Under the pieces are notes generated by a model. It ran no database searches and was not told the DNA's origin. It saw only the letters and a program-made list of their open reading frames with translations. Below, one piece after another: positions 24,907-34,323 of a stretch of DNA of 64,000 nt. The DNA comes from REEB95 sp035632055 (GTDB lineage: Bacteria > Pseudomonadota > Alphaproteobacteria > ATCC43930 > CGMCC-115725), in NCBI GenBank assembly GCA_035632055.1, contig DASQHO010000006.1:18180-82179 (forward strand), given 5' to 3'. Position 1 is the stretch's first letter. Every line of letters starts with the position of its first letter. A program made the translations under genes and the position numbers.

Positions 24907-26523
24907 ATGACTTATGGAACGATGACGCACGACGAGCACGCCGATCACCGCCCCGGCTTCGTCGCCCGCTGGCTGTTTTCGACGAATCACAAGGACATCG
25001 GCACGCTCTATCTGATCTTCTCGATTACCGCCGGTCTGATCGGCGGCGCATTGTCCGTAGTCATGCGCTACAACCTGATGCAGCCCGGCGACGCGCTGTT
25101 CCACAACGACCACCAGCTCTACAACGTCATCATCACCGCGCACGGCCTCATCATGGTGTTTTTCCTGGTGATGCCGGCTCTGATCGGCGGCTTCGGCAAC
25201 TGGTTCGTGCCGCTGATGATTGGCTCGCCTGACATGGCGTTCCCGCGCATGAACAACATCAGCTTCTGGCTGTTGGTGCCGGCGGTCCTGTTGCTGCTGG
25301 GCTCGACATTGGTCGGCGATCCCGCTGGCGCCGGTGTGGGCTGGACGCTGTACCCGCCGCTCTCGGCCAAGCTCGGTCATCCCGGCCCTGCAGTCGACAT
25401 GGTGATCTTCTCGCTGCATTTGGCCGGCGCATCATCAATCATGGGCGCGATCAATTTCATCACCACGATCTTCAACATGCGCGCCCCGGGCATGACGCTG
25501 CACAAGATGCCGCTGTTTGTCTGGTCGATTCTGGTGACGGCCTTCCTGTTGCTGCTGGCGCTGCCGGTGCTGGCGGGCGCGATCACCATGCTGCTCACCG
25601 ACCGCAACTTCGGCACCACGTTCTTCATTCCGTCGGGCGGCGGCGATCCACTGCTGTTCCTGCACCTGTTCTGGTTCTTCGGTCATCCCGAAGTCTACAT
25701 CATGATTTTGCCGGCCTTTGGCATCATCAGTCAGGTGGTCTCAACCTTCTCGAAGAAGCCGGTGTTCGGTTATCTCGGCATGGCCTACGCAATGGTGTCG
25801 ATCGGCGTGATCGGCTTCGTGGTGTGGGCGCACCACATGTTCACCACCGGCATCAGCGTTGATACCCAAGCCTATTTCACCGCCGCCACGATGGTCATCG
25901 CGGTGCCGACGGGCATCAAGATCTTCTCGTGGATCGCGACGATGTGGGAGGGTTCGATCGAGTTCAAGACGCCGATGCTGTTCGCCATCGGCTTCCTGTT
26001 CCTGTTCACCGTCGGCGGTGTGACGGGCGTGGTGCTTGCAAACGCGGGCGTCGATCACGTGCTGCACAATACCTACTACGTCGTCGCGCACTTCCATTAC
26101 GTGTTGTCGCTCGGCGCGGTGTTTGGCCTGTTCTGCGGCTTCTACTATTGGATCGGCAAGATGTCGGGCCGCCAGTACAATGAGACCTTCGGCAAGATCC
26201 ATTTCTGGACGACGTTCATCGGCGTCAATCTGACGTTCTTCCCAATGCATTTCCTCGGGTTGGCCGGCATGCCGCGACGGATCAGCGACTATCCGGACGC
26301 GTTCGCGGGCTGGAACATGGTCGCGTCGATCGGTTCGTACATCTCCTACGCTTCGACCCTGTTCTTCATTTTCATCATCTTCCACACGCTGCTCGCTGGG
26401 CGAAAGGTGGGCGCGAACTACTGGGGCGAAGGCGCGACGACGCTCGAATGGACGCTGCCGTCACCGCCGCCATTCCATAGCTATGATGAGCTGCCGCACA
26501 TCGCTTCGACGTCCGGCCACTGA
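24907..26523 (+). CDS. ctaD: Cytochrome c oxidase subunit I
   Basis: Catalytic haem a/a3-CuB subunit, 538 residues, twelve transmembrane helices. Features of A1-type haem-copper oxidases are seen: FGHPEVYIMILPAFG, containing the CuB His and the K/D-channel Glu; WAHHMFTTG; the GGFGNWFVPLMIGSPDMAFPRMNN segment with the D-channel entrance; and HFHYVLSLGAVF, with the His ligands of haem a3 and haem a. GAGGAA precedes the ATG. The gene lies 16 bases after subunit II. It pumps protons at the inner membrane as the terminal step of aerobic respiration. Confidence 0.98.
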   Translation: MTYGTMTHDEHADHRPGFVARWLFSTNHKDIGTLYLIFSITAGLIGGALSVVMRYNLMQPGDALFHNDHQLYNVIITAHGLIMVFFLVMPALIGGFGNWFVPLMIGSPDMAFPRMNNISFWLLVPAVLLLLGSTLVGDPAGAGVGWTLYPPLSAKLGHPGPAVDMVIFSLHLAGASSIMGAINFITTIFNMRAPGMTLHKMPLFVWSILVTAFLLLLALPVLAGAITMLLTDRNFGTTFFIPSGGGDPLLFLHLFWFFGHPEVYIMILPAFGIISQVVSTFSKKPVFGYLGMAYAMVSIGVIGFVVWAHHMFTTGISVDTQAYFTAATMVIAVPTGIKIFSWIATMWEGSIEFKTPMLFAIGFLFLFTVGGVTGVVLANAGVDHVLHNTYYVVAHFHYVLSLGAVFGLFCGFYYWIGKMSGRQYNETFGKIHFWTTFIGVNLTFFPMHFLGLAGMPRRISDYPDAFAGWNMVASIGSYISYASTLFFIFIIFHTLLAGRKVGANYWGEGATTLEWTLPSPPPFHSYDELPHIASTSGH

Positions 26524-26526
26524 GCG

Positions 26527-27474
26527 ATGAGCCCGCCGGCACTCGATACCGCGACGGTCGCGCTTTCGCGCGCGATGCCGGCCGATTTCGTTCCTGCGGT
26601 CGGCGACTATTTCGCGCTACTGAAGCCGCGGGTGATGTCGCTGGTGGTGTTCACCGGCTTCGTCGGGCTCTATCTTGCACCCGGTCATTTGCATCCGTTG
26701 CTGGCGGCGGTCGCCGTACTCTGTATCGCCGTTGGCGCCGGCGCGGCGGGTGCCATCAATATGTGGTACGAGCGCGATATCGACGCGGTGATGGAGCGCA
26801 CGCGCCGTCGGCCACTGCCGGCCGGCCGCATGGTGCCGGGCGACGCGCTCGGCTTCGGCGCAGTCCTCGCGGTTAGCTCGGTCATCGTCATGGGCCTAGC
26901 GGTCAATACCGCAGCGGCAGCACTGTTGGCGCTGGCGATCGGCTTCTACGTCTTCGTCTATACGATCGGCCTCAAGCGCCGTACGCCGCAGAATATCGTC
27001 ATTGGCGGCGCCGCTGGCGCCTTTCCGCCGATGATTGGCTGGGCAGCGGTCACCGGCAATGTCAGCGTCGCGTCGCTGGCGCTGTTTGCACTCATCTTCT
27101 TCTGGACGCCGCCGCATTTCTGGGCGCTGTCGCTCTACCGCGCCGGCGATTATGCGCGCGCCGGCGTGCCGATGCTGCCGGTCGTCGCCGGCAAGACGGA
27201 AACCAAGAAGCAGATGCTGCTTTATACTATCGTACTGTGGCCAGTGGCACTGGCGCCGGCATTGCTGCACGCTACCGGGTGGCTCTATGGCGCGGCAGCG
27301 TTGGTGCTGTCGGCGCTGTTCACGCTGAGTGCGCTTGCCGTCCGGCGCGACGAAAGCGACCGCGCAGCTCGCCGCATGTTCGGTTTTTCGATCCTCTACC
27401 TGTTCCTGCTGTTCGCCTTGATGGCGATTGACCGCGCACCCGGGCTCTTGGCGATCCCGGGCTTCGGGGCATGA
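26527..27474 (+). CDS. ctaB: Protohaem IX farnesyltransferase (haem O synthase)
   Basis: Integral membrane UbiA-superfamily enzyme that farnesylates haem b to haem o, the first step to the haem a used by CtaD. The 315-residue protein has the first Asp-rich motif in INMWYERDIDAVMERTRRRPLPAG and a second conserved part FFWTPPHFWALSLYRAGDYARAGVPMLP. It is placed between ctaD and coxF, as in rhizobial/rhodospirillal cox operons. Its stop overlaps the coxF start (ATGA). Confidence 0.97.
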   Translation: MSPPALDTATVALSRAMPADFVPAVGDYFALLKPRVMSLVVFTGFVGLYLAPGHLHPLLAAVAVLCIAVGAGAAGAINMWYERDIDAVMERTRRRPLPAGRMVPGDALGFGAVLAVSSVIVMGLAVNTAAAALLALAIGFYVFVYTIGLKRRTPQNIVIGGAAGAFPPMIGWAAVTGNVSVASLALFALIFFWTPPHFWALSLYRAGDYARAGVPMLPVVAGKTETKKQMLLYTIVLWPVALAPALLHATGWLYGAAALVLSALFTLSALAVRRDESDRAARRMFGFSILYLFLLFALMAIDRAPGLLAIPGFGA

Positions 27475-27605
27475 GCGAGATCGCCCTCATGGACGAGCGC
27501 CAGCGCCGCATCCGGTCGCGCAATCGGGCCCTGCTGCTGTTGCTACTGGGGGTGGTCGCGCTCTTCTACCTGATCGCGCTCGTGCGCCTGGGTGTCTGGT
27601 CGTGA
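27471..27605 (+). CDS. coxF: Small membrane protein, CoxF-like
   Basis: A 44-residue protein that is easily missed. A charged, Arg-rich N-terminus (MSEIALMDERQRRIRSRNR) is followed by one transmembrane helix (ALLLLLLGVVALFYLIALVR, about residues 20-39) and a short tail. It starts at an ATG overlapping the ctaB stop, and its TGA overlaps the GTG of ctaG. Both couplings and the position between ctaB and ctaG match the coxF slot of alphaproteobacterial oxidase operons. Proposed to assist oxidase assembly; the exact role is unknown. Confidence 0.82.
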   Translation: MSEIALMDERQRRIRSRNRALLLLLLGVVALFYLIALVRLGVWS

Positions 27606-28195
27606 CACGGGGCGATCGCGGCAAACGCTGGACGGTGAGCGGCCTGCTGCTGGTCGTGGCCTGTATGGTCGCTTTGGTGGTTGCGTCGGTGCCGCTCTAC
27701 CGACTGTTCTGCACCGTCACTGGCTACAACGGCACGACGCAGCGTGCTCAAAGCGCGCCGGTCGCGAACGTGCCCGGCCGCGTCATCACAGTCCGTTTTG
27801 ACGCCAACACCGCACCCAATCTCGATTGGGAATTCCGCCCACTGCAGTCGGCGGTGCAGGTGCACCCAGGCGAGACCAAGACGGTTGCCTATCATGCGGT
27901 CAATCGCGGTCCGGTGCCGGTTATCGGAACCGCCACCTTCAACGTCACGCCCGCCAAGACTGGACTCTATTTCGACAAGCTGCAGTGCTTCTGCTTCACC
28001 CGGCAGTCTCTCGCGCCCGGTGAAGCCAAGGACCTGACCGTGACGTTCTTCGTCGATCCGGATATCGTCAACGATTCCAACGACGCCGATGTCGACACGA
28101 TCACGTTGAGCTACACCATGTTCCGTGCCCAGGACCAAGACGGTGCCGCCCAGACCGCGTCGGTGCCCGTCGCCGCTCCGGCCCAGTTTCGCTGA
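27602..28195 (+). CDS. ctaG: Cytochrome c oxidase assembly protein CtaG (Cox11)
   Basis: Delivers copper to the CuB site of subunit I. The protein has about 197 residues with one N-terminal membrane anchor (residues about 12-32) and a periplasmic beta domain. Copper-binding cysteines are in PLYRLFCTVTGYNGTT and in the signature KLQCFCFTRQSLAPGE. I start at the GTG at 27602, which overlaps the coxF stop; the open frame reaching further upstream runs through coxF and is spurious. Subunit III follows after 11 bases. Confidence 0.96.
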   Translation: MTRGDRGKRWTVSGLLLVVACMVALVVASVPLYRLFCTVTGYNGTTQRAQSAPVANVPGRVITVRFDANTAPNLDWEFRPLQSAVQVHPGETKTVAYHAVNRGPVPVIGTATFNVTPAKTGLYFDKLQCFCFTRQSLAPGEAKDLTVTFFVDPDIVNDSNDADVDTITLSYTMFRAQDQDGAAQTASVPVAAPAQFR

Positions 28196-28206
28196 AGGAT
28201 GAGCCA

Positions 28207-29031
28207 ATGACCGAATCCAGCCACGCAACGGGCCACGCCGGCCACAAGCACCCTTACCATCTCGTCGATCCGAGCCCGTGGCCGTTGGTCGGATCGATCA
28301 TCGCCGGCGTACTCACTGGCGGTGCGGTGTGGTGGCTGCATGGCGGCCCGCCTTGGGTCATGGCCGCAGGCATGCTCGGCGTGCTCGGGATCATGTTCGT
28401 GTGGTGGCGCGACGTTATCATTGAGGCCGAATTCCAGGGCTTCCACACTCCGGTTGTACAGATCGGCCTGCGCTTCGGCATGGCTCTGTTCATCGCCTCG
28501 GAAGTGATGTTCTTCTCCGCCTTCTTCTGGGCGTTCTTCTCCTCGGCGCTCTATCCGGTCGGCGGCGTGTGGCCGCCCAAGGGCATCCGGCCGTTCGATC
28601 CCTGGGACATCGCATTCCTCAACACGATGGTGCTGTTGCTGTCCGGCACGACCGTGACATGGGCGCACCACGCACTGATCGAGAACGACCGCAAGAACCT
28701 GGTGCGCGGCCTAATCGTGACCGTTCTATTGGGCATGACGTTTACGGCGCTGCAAGCCTTCGAGTACGCGCATGCGGCGTTCGGCTTCAAAGATGGAATC
28801 TATCCGTCGACCTTCTTCATGGCGACCGGCTTCCACGGCTTCCATGTCATCATTGGCACGACATTCCTCGCCGTGTGCCTGTTCCGTGCCATCGCCGGGC
28901 ATTTTAAACCGGACCACCATTTTGGCTTCGAAGCCGCGGCGTGGTACTGGCATTTCGTCGACGTGGTTTGGCTGTTCCTGTTCATCTGCGTCTATTGGTG
29001 GGGTTCCGGCGGCGCCTATATTGCCGGGTGA
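28207..29031 (+). CDS. ctaE: Cytochrome c oxidase subunit III
   Basis: A 274-residue membrane subunit with seven helices that stabilises proton pumping by subunit I. The N-terminus HPYHLVDPSPWPLVGS and the segments WWRDVIIEAEFQGFHTPVVQ, ASEVMFFSAFFWAFF, GFHGFHVIIGT and AAWYWHFVDVVWLFLF are typical. AAGGATGAG precedes the ATG. It completes the core structural genes of the aa3 oxidase in this operon. Confidence 0.98.
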   Translation: MTESSHATGHAGHKHPYHLVDPSPWPLVGSIIAGVLTGGAVWWLHGGPPWVMAAGMLGVLGIMFVWWRDVIIEAEFQGFHTPVVQIGLRFGMALFIASEVMFFSAFFWAFFSSALYPVGGVWPPKGIRPFDPWDIAFLNTMVLLLSGTTVTWAHHALIENDRKNLVRGLIVTVLLGMTFTALQAFEYAHAAFGFKDGIYPSTFFMATGFHGFHVIIGTTFLAVCLFRAIAGHFKPDHHFGFEAAAWYWHFVDVVWLFLFICVYWWGSGGAYIAG

Positions 29032-29035
29032 CCGC

Positions 29036-29413
29036 GTGCCTGCCGCTGACCAAGCGCCGGTTTCGCTGCTGTCGGTCGCGTTGCGGTGCCGCTGTCCGCG
29101 TTGCGGTGAAGGCCGGTTGTTCGACGGACTGCTCAAGGTGACTCCGCGTTGCGCACAATGCGGGCTCGATCTGCGCGCCGAGGACGCCGGCGATGGACCG
29201 GCCGTGCTCGTGATGTTCGTGCTTGGTGCCATTGTGGTGGCGGGGGCACTGCTGGTCGAGATCCTTTTCGCGCCACCGCTTTGGGTTCATATCGTGCTGT
29301 GGACGCCGGTGACATTCGCCGGCGCCGTCACCCTGCTGCGGCCGCTCAAGGCGGTTCTCATCGCGCAGCAATACCGGCACCGCGCGCTTGGCAGCGGACC
29401 CGCAGACGCGTGA
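29036..29413 (+). CDS. DUF983 family membrane protein
   Basis: About 125 residues: a short cytoplasmic N-terminus with a zinc-ribbon-like cysteine set (CRCPRCGEG and PRCAQCGLDL), then two transmembrane helices (AVLVMFVLGAIVVAGALLVE and LWVHIVLWTPVTFAGAVTLL). DUF983 proteins are regular neighbours of CtaE and SURF1 in alphaproteobacteria, but their function is unknown; metal binding in oxidase assembly is a reasonable guess. The start is the GTG at 29036, four bases after the ctaE stop. The stop overlaps the SURF1 start (GTGA). Confidence 0.85.
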   Translation: MPAADQAPVSLLSVALRCRCPRCGEGRLFDGLLKVTPRCAQCGLDLRAEDAGDGPAVLVMFVLGAIVVAGALLVEILFAPPLWVHIVLWTPVTFAGAVTLLRPLKAVLIAQQYRHRALGSGPADA

Positions 29414-30120
29414 GACGCTCGCTGCTCTGGCCCAGTGTCTGGACGGCAGTCGCCTTCACGATCCTGATCAGTCTAGGCACCTGGCAGGTGCAGCGGCTGC
29501 ACTGGAAGGAAGGCCTGATCGCCGCGCGGCAAGCGGCGTTTCATCTGCCGCCGGTCGCGCCGCCGGCGAATCTCGCCGCGGCGCAAGGGCTCGAATACCA
29601 TCCGGTACGCGCGAGCGGCCATTTCCTCAACGAGCGTGAGATGCCGGTGGCAGCGATCGCCGACGACGGCACTGCCGGCTTCGATATTGTGACACCTTTC
29701 GTGTTGGACGAAGGTAAGGTGCTCTTGGTCGATCGCGGCTTCGTGCCGACTACGCTCGCGGCGCCCGACAGCCGCCGCCCCGGCGAGATCGCCGGTCCGA
29801 CACACGTCAGCGGACCGCTGCGCCTCGATCGCGGCCGTCCGTCCTCATTCACGCCCGACAACCAGCCGGCGCGTAATGAATGGTATTTCGTCGACCTGAA
29901 AGCAATGGCCGCTGCTGCCGTGCCGCACGCCGATGTCGTGCCGTATTACATCGACGCCGACGCGACGCCCAATCCGGGCGGATGGCCCAAAGGCGGACAG
30001 ACGGCAATCGATCTGCCCAATCACCATCTGTCTTATGCCATCACTTGGTATGCTCTGGCGGCCGGCCTGGTGCAGATCTATGCCATCTTCGTCCGCCGCC
30101 GGTTGAAGGAGCGTGCATGA
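29410..30120 (+). CDS. SURF1 family cytochrome oxidase assembly protein
   Basis: A 236-residue inner-membrane protein of the Surf1/Shy1 family, which assists haem a insertion into subunit I. It has the classic two-helix layout: an N-terminal helix ending in LGTWQVQRLHWKEGLI and a C-terminal helix HLSYAITWYALAAGLVQIYA, flanking a periplasmic domain with VLLVDRGFVP and NEWYFVDLKAMA. The start is the GTG at 29410 overlapping the DUF983 stop. The stop overlaps the M32 peptidase start (ATGA). Confidence 0.95.
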   Translation: MRRSLLWPSVWTAVAFTILISLGTWQVQRLHWKEGLIAARQAAFHLPPVAPPANLAAAQGLEYHPVRASGHFLNEREMPVAAIADDGTAGFDIVTPFVLDEGKVLLVDRGFVPTTLAAPDSRRPGEIAGPTHVSGPLRLDRGRPSSFTPDNQPARNEWYFVDLKAMAAAAVPHADVVPYYIDADATPNPGGWPKGGQTAIDLPNHHLSYAITWYALAAGLVQIYAIFVRRRLKERA

Positions 30121-31607
30121 CTGCCGCTTATGCCACGCTCGAGACCCGCTTCCGGCGTCTCGGCTTGGTCAACGAGGCGGTGGCGATGTTGAATTGGGAC
30201 ACCGCCACGATGATGCCCGACGGCGGTGCGGCAGCGCGCGCTGAGCAGCTTGCCGAGCTCAAGGTCATTGCGCACGAAATCCTCGCCGATCCACGCCTTG
30301 CCGATCTGCTGGATGACGCAGACCGTGACGGTCTCGACGATTGGCAGCGCGCCAATCTGGCCGAAATGCGCCGGTTGTGGCTGCACGCGACCGCGGTGCC
30401 GGCCGATCTGGTCGCTTCCTATTCGCGCGCCTGCTCGGAATGCGAGATGGCGTGGCGCAAGGCACGGCCGGCCAACGATTTCGCCGCGATTCAACCGCTG
30501 CTGCAGCACGTCCTCGACCTGACGCGCGAGATTGCCGCGGCTAAGGCGGCGAAACTCGATGTGTCGCCGTACGAAGCCTTGCTTGACCAGTTCGAGCCCG
30601 GAGGCCGCGTCGCTGAGATCGACCGTCTCTTTGACCATCTGGCCGAACAGCTGCCGGCGCTGATCGAAGGGGCGCTGGCGGCGCAGGCCGCGCGCACACT
30701 GCCGCTGCGGCCGATGGGTCCATTTTCCGTCGAGGCGCAGCGCCGCGGGGCGCAGCAACTGATGGCGCGGCTCGGCTTCGAGTTCGATCACGGCCGGCTC
30801 GACCAGAGTTTACATCCGTTCTGCGGCGGCACTGCCGACGATGTGCGCATCACCACGCGCTACGACGAAGCCGATTTTGCGCGTGCGCTGATGGGCGTGT
30901 TGCATGAGACTGGCCATGCGCTCTATGAGCGCGGTCTGCCGGCGGCGTGGCGGCGGCAGCCGGTCGGCGAAGCGCGCGGCATGAGCATCCACGAGAGCCA
31001 ATCGCTGCTCATTGAAATGCAGGTCTGCCGCTCGCGCGAGTTCCTCGAATTCGCAGCGCCGGTTCTGCGCGACTGTTTCGGCGGCAACGGGCCGGAATGG
31101 ACGGCGGAGAACCTCTACCGCCTCGGCACGCGAGTCGCGCGCTCGCTGATTCGCGTCGATGCCGACGAGGTGACCTATCCGGCGCATGTCATTCTGCGTT
31201 ACCGGCTCGAGCGCGCGTTGATCGCCGACGAACTCGATCTCACAGATTTGCCGGATGCCTGGTCGGAAGGCCTGGAGCGGCTGCTGGCGGTGACGCCACC
31301 CGATGACCGCGACGGCTGCCTTCAGGACATCCACTGGTACGACGGCGCCTGGGGTTATTTTCCGACCTATACACTTGGTGCCATGACCGCGGCGCAGCTT
31401 TTCCATGCCGCCAAACAAGCTGTGCCGGCGGTTCCTGGCGCTATCGCCCACGGCGATTTCGGGCCGCTGCTGGGCTGGCTGCGCGCCAACGTACACGGCT
31501 TGGGCTCGCGCTATTCTGCCCGCGACATGCTGGTGCGCGCTACCAGCAAACCGCTCGACGCGACGATTTTCGAGGGCCACTTGCGCGCGCGCTATCTCGC
31601 GGAATAG
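30117..31607 (+). CDS. M32 family metallocarboxypeptidase
   Basis: A 496-residue cytosolic zinc carboxypeptidase (Taq carboxypeptidase family). The zinc motif HETGH is in MGVLHETGHALYERGLP, with the family's HESQSLLIEMQ and later GAMTAAQLFHAA segments. It removes C-terminal residues from peptides with broad specificity. The ATG overlaps the SURF1 stop; the M32 gene is therefore coupled to the oxidase operon, although no functional link is established. thrC follows after 34 bases. Confidence 0.94.
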   Translation: MTAAYATLETRFRRLGLVNEAVAMLNWDTATMMPDGGAAARAEQLAELKVIAHEILADPRLADLLDDADRDGLDDWQRANLAEMRRLWLHATAVPADLVASYSRACSECEMAWRKARPANDFAAIQPLLQHVLDLTREIAAAKAAKLDVSPYEALLDQFEPGGRVAEIDRLFDHLAEQLPALIEGALAAQAARTLPLRPMGPFSVEAQRRGAQQLMARLGFEFDHGRLDQSLHPFCGGTADDVRITTRYDEADFARALMGVLHETGHALYERGLPAAWRRQPVGEARGMSIHESQSLLIEMQVCRSREFLEFAAPVLRDCFGGNGPEWTAENLYRLGTRVARSLIRVDADEVTYPAHVILRYRLERALIADELDLTDLPDAWSEGLERLLAVTPPDDRDGCLQDIHWYDGAWGYFPTYTLGAMTAAQLFHAAKQAVPAVPGAIAHGDFGPLLGWLRANVHGLGSRYSARDMLVRATSKPLDATIFEGHLRARYLAE

Positions 31608-31641
31608 GCTCGGCCTCGACCGCCGCATTTCACGGATACCG

Positions 31642-33057
31642 ATGCGCTACATCAGCACCCGCCACGGCCGCGCCGCGGCGACAGGCCGGGACTTCGACGA
31701 AATTCTATTGAGCGGCTTAGCGCCCGACGGCGGCCTCTATGTGCCGCGGCGGCTGCCACATTACGGCGCTGCGTGGCTCGACGCGCTGCGCGGCCTATCC
31801 TATGCCGAGATCACGGCGCGCGTGACGCAGCCGTTTCTTGGCAACGCCATACCGGCTGTGGAGTGGCGCCGCATCATCGAAGCGGCCTATCGCCCATTCA
31901 CGCATCCAGCCGTGGCGCCGCTGCGGCAGCTCGATAGCGATCTCTGGCTGCTCGAGCTGTTCCACGGGCCGACGCTTGCCTTCAAGGACTATGCGTTACA
32001 GCTCGTCGGTCCGCTGTTCGATCGCGTGCTGCGCAAGCGCCGCCGGCGCGTCACCATCATCGGTGCCACTTCGGGCGACACCGGCTCGGCCGCGATTGAG
32101 GCGTGTCGGGACCGCGAGGCGATCGACCTCTTCATGCTCTATCCCGCCGGCCGTATCTCCGAAGTGCAGCGGCGGCAAATGACGACGGTGCCGGCGTCCA
32201 ACGTCCATGCCCTCGCGATCGAAGGAACGTTCGACGATTGTCAGGATTTGGTGAAGGCAATGTTCGCCGACGGCGCCTTCCGCGACGAGCTCGGCCTGTC
32301 CGCGGTCAACTCCATCAACTGGGCGCGGATCATGGCCCAGATCGTCTATTACGTCGCGGCAGCGGTTGCGCTGGGCGCACCGGCGCACGACGTCGGCTTC
32401 GCGGTGCCGACCGGCAATTTCGGCAACGTCTACGCCGCCCATGTCGCGCGCCGCATGGGCCTGCCGATCGCGCGGTTGGTGATCGCCACCAACCGCAACG
32501 ATATCCTGAGCCGCTTCTTCGCCCGCGGCACGATGAGCCTCGGCACCGTTGAGCCGACCATAAGCCCGAGCATGGATATCCAGGTGTCGAGCAATTTTGA
32601 ACGCTTCTTCTTCGAGCTTGCGGGTCACAGCGGCCCGAAGACTGAAGCCGCCTTCAAGCATTTCCGCGCCAATGGCACGCTGCCTACGACGCGGCGGCAG
32701 TGGCATGCGGCGCGCGCGCTATTCCAGGCCGAACGCATTGACGACGACGAGACACGCGTCATCATGGGTGAGCTCTATCGGACGGCCGGCGTGCTGATCG
32801 ATCCGCATACGGCGGTAGCGCTGGCCGCGGCGCGGCGCGTGCGGCGCCAAGCGGCAACGCCGATGGTGGTCATCGGAACTGCACATCCGGCCAAGTTCCC
32901 CGATGCGGTGCTGGCGGCCTGCGGCGTACGGCCAGTGATGCCGCCGAGGCTCGCCAATCTTATGGCATTGCCCGAACGGCGAGTCAGCCTGCCCAACGAT
33001 CTCACAGCCGTGCAGCAGTTCGTCCGGGCACATGTTCGCCAAGGAGTGGCTGCATGA
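31642..33057 (+). CDS. thrC: Threonine synthase
   Basis: PLP enzyme converting O-phosphohomoserine to threonine. The 471-residue protein starts MRYISTRHGRAA, typical of the proteobacterial thrC class. The PLP lysine is in PTLAFKDYALQL, the phosphate-loop region is GATSGDTGSAAIEA, and AVPTGNFGNVYA and NRNDILSRFF follow. The ATG at 31642 is used; the open frame extending upstream into the M32 gene is not coding. The partner thrB lies at 38681-39646, so two steps of threonine synthesis are in the window. The stop overlaps the M16 peptidase start. Confidence 0.96.
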   Translation: MRYISTRHGRAAATGRDFDEILLSGLAPDGGLYVPRRLPHYGAAWLDALRGLSYAEITARVTQPFLGNAIPAVEWRRIIEAAYRPFTHPAVAPLRQLDSDLWLLELFHGPTLAFKDYALQLVGPLFDRVLRKRRRRVTIIGATSGDTGSAAIEACRDREAIDLFMLYPAGRISEVQRRQMTTVPASNVHALAIEGTFDDCQDLVKAMFADGAFRDELGLSAVNSINWARIMAQIVYYVAAAVALGAPAHDVGFAVPTGNFGNVYAAHVARRMGLPIARLVIATNRNDILSRFFARGTMSLGTVEPTISPSMDIQVSSNFERFFFELAGHSGPKTEAAFKHFRANGTLPTTRRQWHAARALFQAERIDDDETRVIMGELYRTAGVLIDPHTAVALAAARRVRRQAATPMVVIGTAHPAKFPDAVLAACGVRPVMPPRLANLMALPERRVSLPNDLTAVQQFVRAHVRQGVAA

Positions 33058-34313
33058 CCATCCGCGTCAGCCGGCTCGCCAACGGCATGCGCGTCGTCAC
33101 CGACGCGATGGATTCGGTCGAGACAGTCTCACTCGGCGTCTGGGTTGACGTCGGCACGCGTCACGAACCGAAAGAGATCAACGGCGTCGCCCACGTGCTC
33201 GAGCACATGGCATTCAAGGGCACCACGCGGCGCTCGGCGCTCGAAATTGCGGCGGAGATCGAGGCGGTCGGCGGTCATCTCAACGCCTACACGTCGCGCG
33301 AGCACACCGCCTATTACGCCAAGGTGATGAAGCCGGACGTGCCGCTGGCCGTCGACATCCTGGCCGACATCCTGCAGTACTCGACCTTCGAGCAGCCGGA
33401 GCTCGAGCGTGAGCGCGCCGTCATCCTGCAGGAGATCGGCCAGGCGCAAGACACGCCCGAGGACATCATCTACGACTATCTGCAAGAGCAGGCATTTCCC
33501 GACCAGCCGATGGGCCGGCCGGTTCTCGGCCGTGCCGCGATCATCCGCAACATCGGCCGCGATGCGGTGGCGGGTTACCTGGCGCGCAACTACGCTGCGC
33601 CTGGCATGGTGTTGGCGGCGGCGGGCAATTGCGATCATGACGCGATGGTGGCGCTGACCGAACGCGCGTTCACCGCGCTGCCGGCGCGCAATCACGCCAT
33701 AACCGAACCGGCGCACTATGTCGGTGGCGAATTTCGCGAAGGTCGCGACCTGGAGCAGGTCCATGTCCTGCTCGCCTTTCCCGGCTTCACCTTTGCCGAT
33801 CCCGACTATCACGCTGCGTCGGTCGTCTCCGCGGCGCTCGGCGGCGGCATGTCGTCGCGGCTGTTCCAGGAGATTCGCGAGAAGCGGGGCCTCGTCTATT
33901 CGATCTACTCCTTCAGCCATTCCTACACCGACAACGGCCTTTTCGGCGTCTATGCTGGCACTGGCGAGCGCGAAGCGGCCGAGCTGCTGCCGGTGCTTTG
34001 CGACGAACTCCGTAAGCTCGATCGCGGCCTCGATCCGGTCGAGATCGAACGGGCGCGCGCACAGCTCAAGGCTGGCTTGCTGATGTCGCTCGAGGCGACG
34101 GCCGCGCGCGCCGAGCATCACGGCAACCACGTGCTGGTCTTCGACCGGCCATTCGACGCCGCCGAGACCATCCGCCGCATTGATGCGGTCGACGAAGCAG
34201 CAGTGGCGCGCGTCGCCGCGCGGCTGGTCGCGGCGCGACCGACCTTTGCTGCACTGGGCCCGATCAGTGCCGTCGAGGATTACGATCGCCTGGCGCGGCG
34301 CTTGGCGGCATAG
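33054..34313 (+). CDS. M16 family zinc peptidase (mitochondrial-processing-peptidase-like)
   Basis: A 419-residue protein with the inverted zinc motif HxxEH in HVLEHMAFKGT (near residue 47) and the downstream zinc-ligand region ELERERAVILQEI. The C-terminal half carries ALGGGMSSRLFQEIREKRGLVYSI, typical of the beta-MPP/RPP group. Alphaproteobacterial members are the closest bacterial relatives of the mitochondrial processing peptidase. There is no signal peptide, so it is cytosolic. The start overlaps the thrC stop (ATGA), a conserved neighbour pair in alphaproteobacteria. Confidence 0.95.
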   Translation: MTIRVSRLANGMRVVTDAMDSVETVSLGVWVDVGTRHEPKEINGVAHVLEHMAFKGTTRRSALEIAAEIEAVGGHLNAYTSREHTAYYAKVMKPDVPLAVDILADILQYSTFEQPELERERAVILQEIGQAQDTPEDIIYDYLQEQAFPDQPMGRPVLGRAAIIRNIGRDAVAGYLARNYAAPGMVLAAAGNCDHDAMVALTERAFTALPARNHAITEPAHYVGGEFREGRDLEQVHVLLAFPGFTFADPDYHAASVVSAALGGGMSSRLFQEIREKRGLVYSIYSFSHSYTDNGLFGVYAGTGEREAAELLPVLCDELRKLDRGLDPVEIERARAQLKAGLLMSLEATAARAEHHGNHVLVFDRPFDAAETIRRIDAVDEAAVARVAARLVAARPTFAALGPISAVEDYDRLARRLAA

Positions 34314-34323
34314 GGAGACGGCG

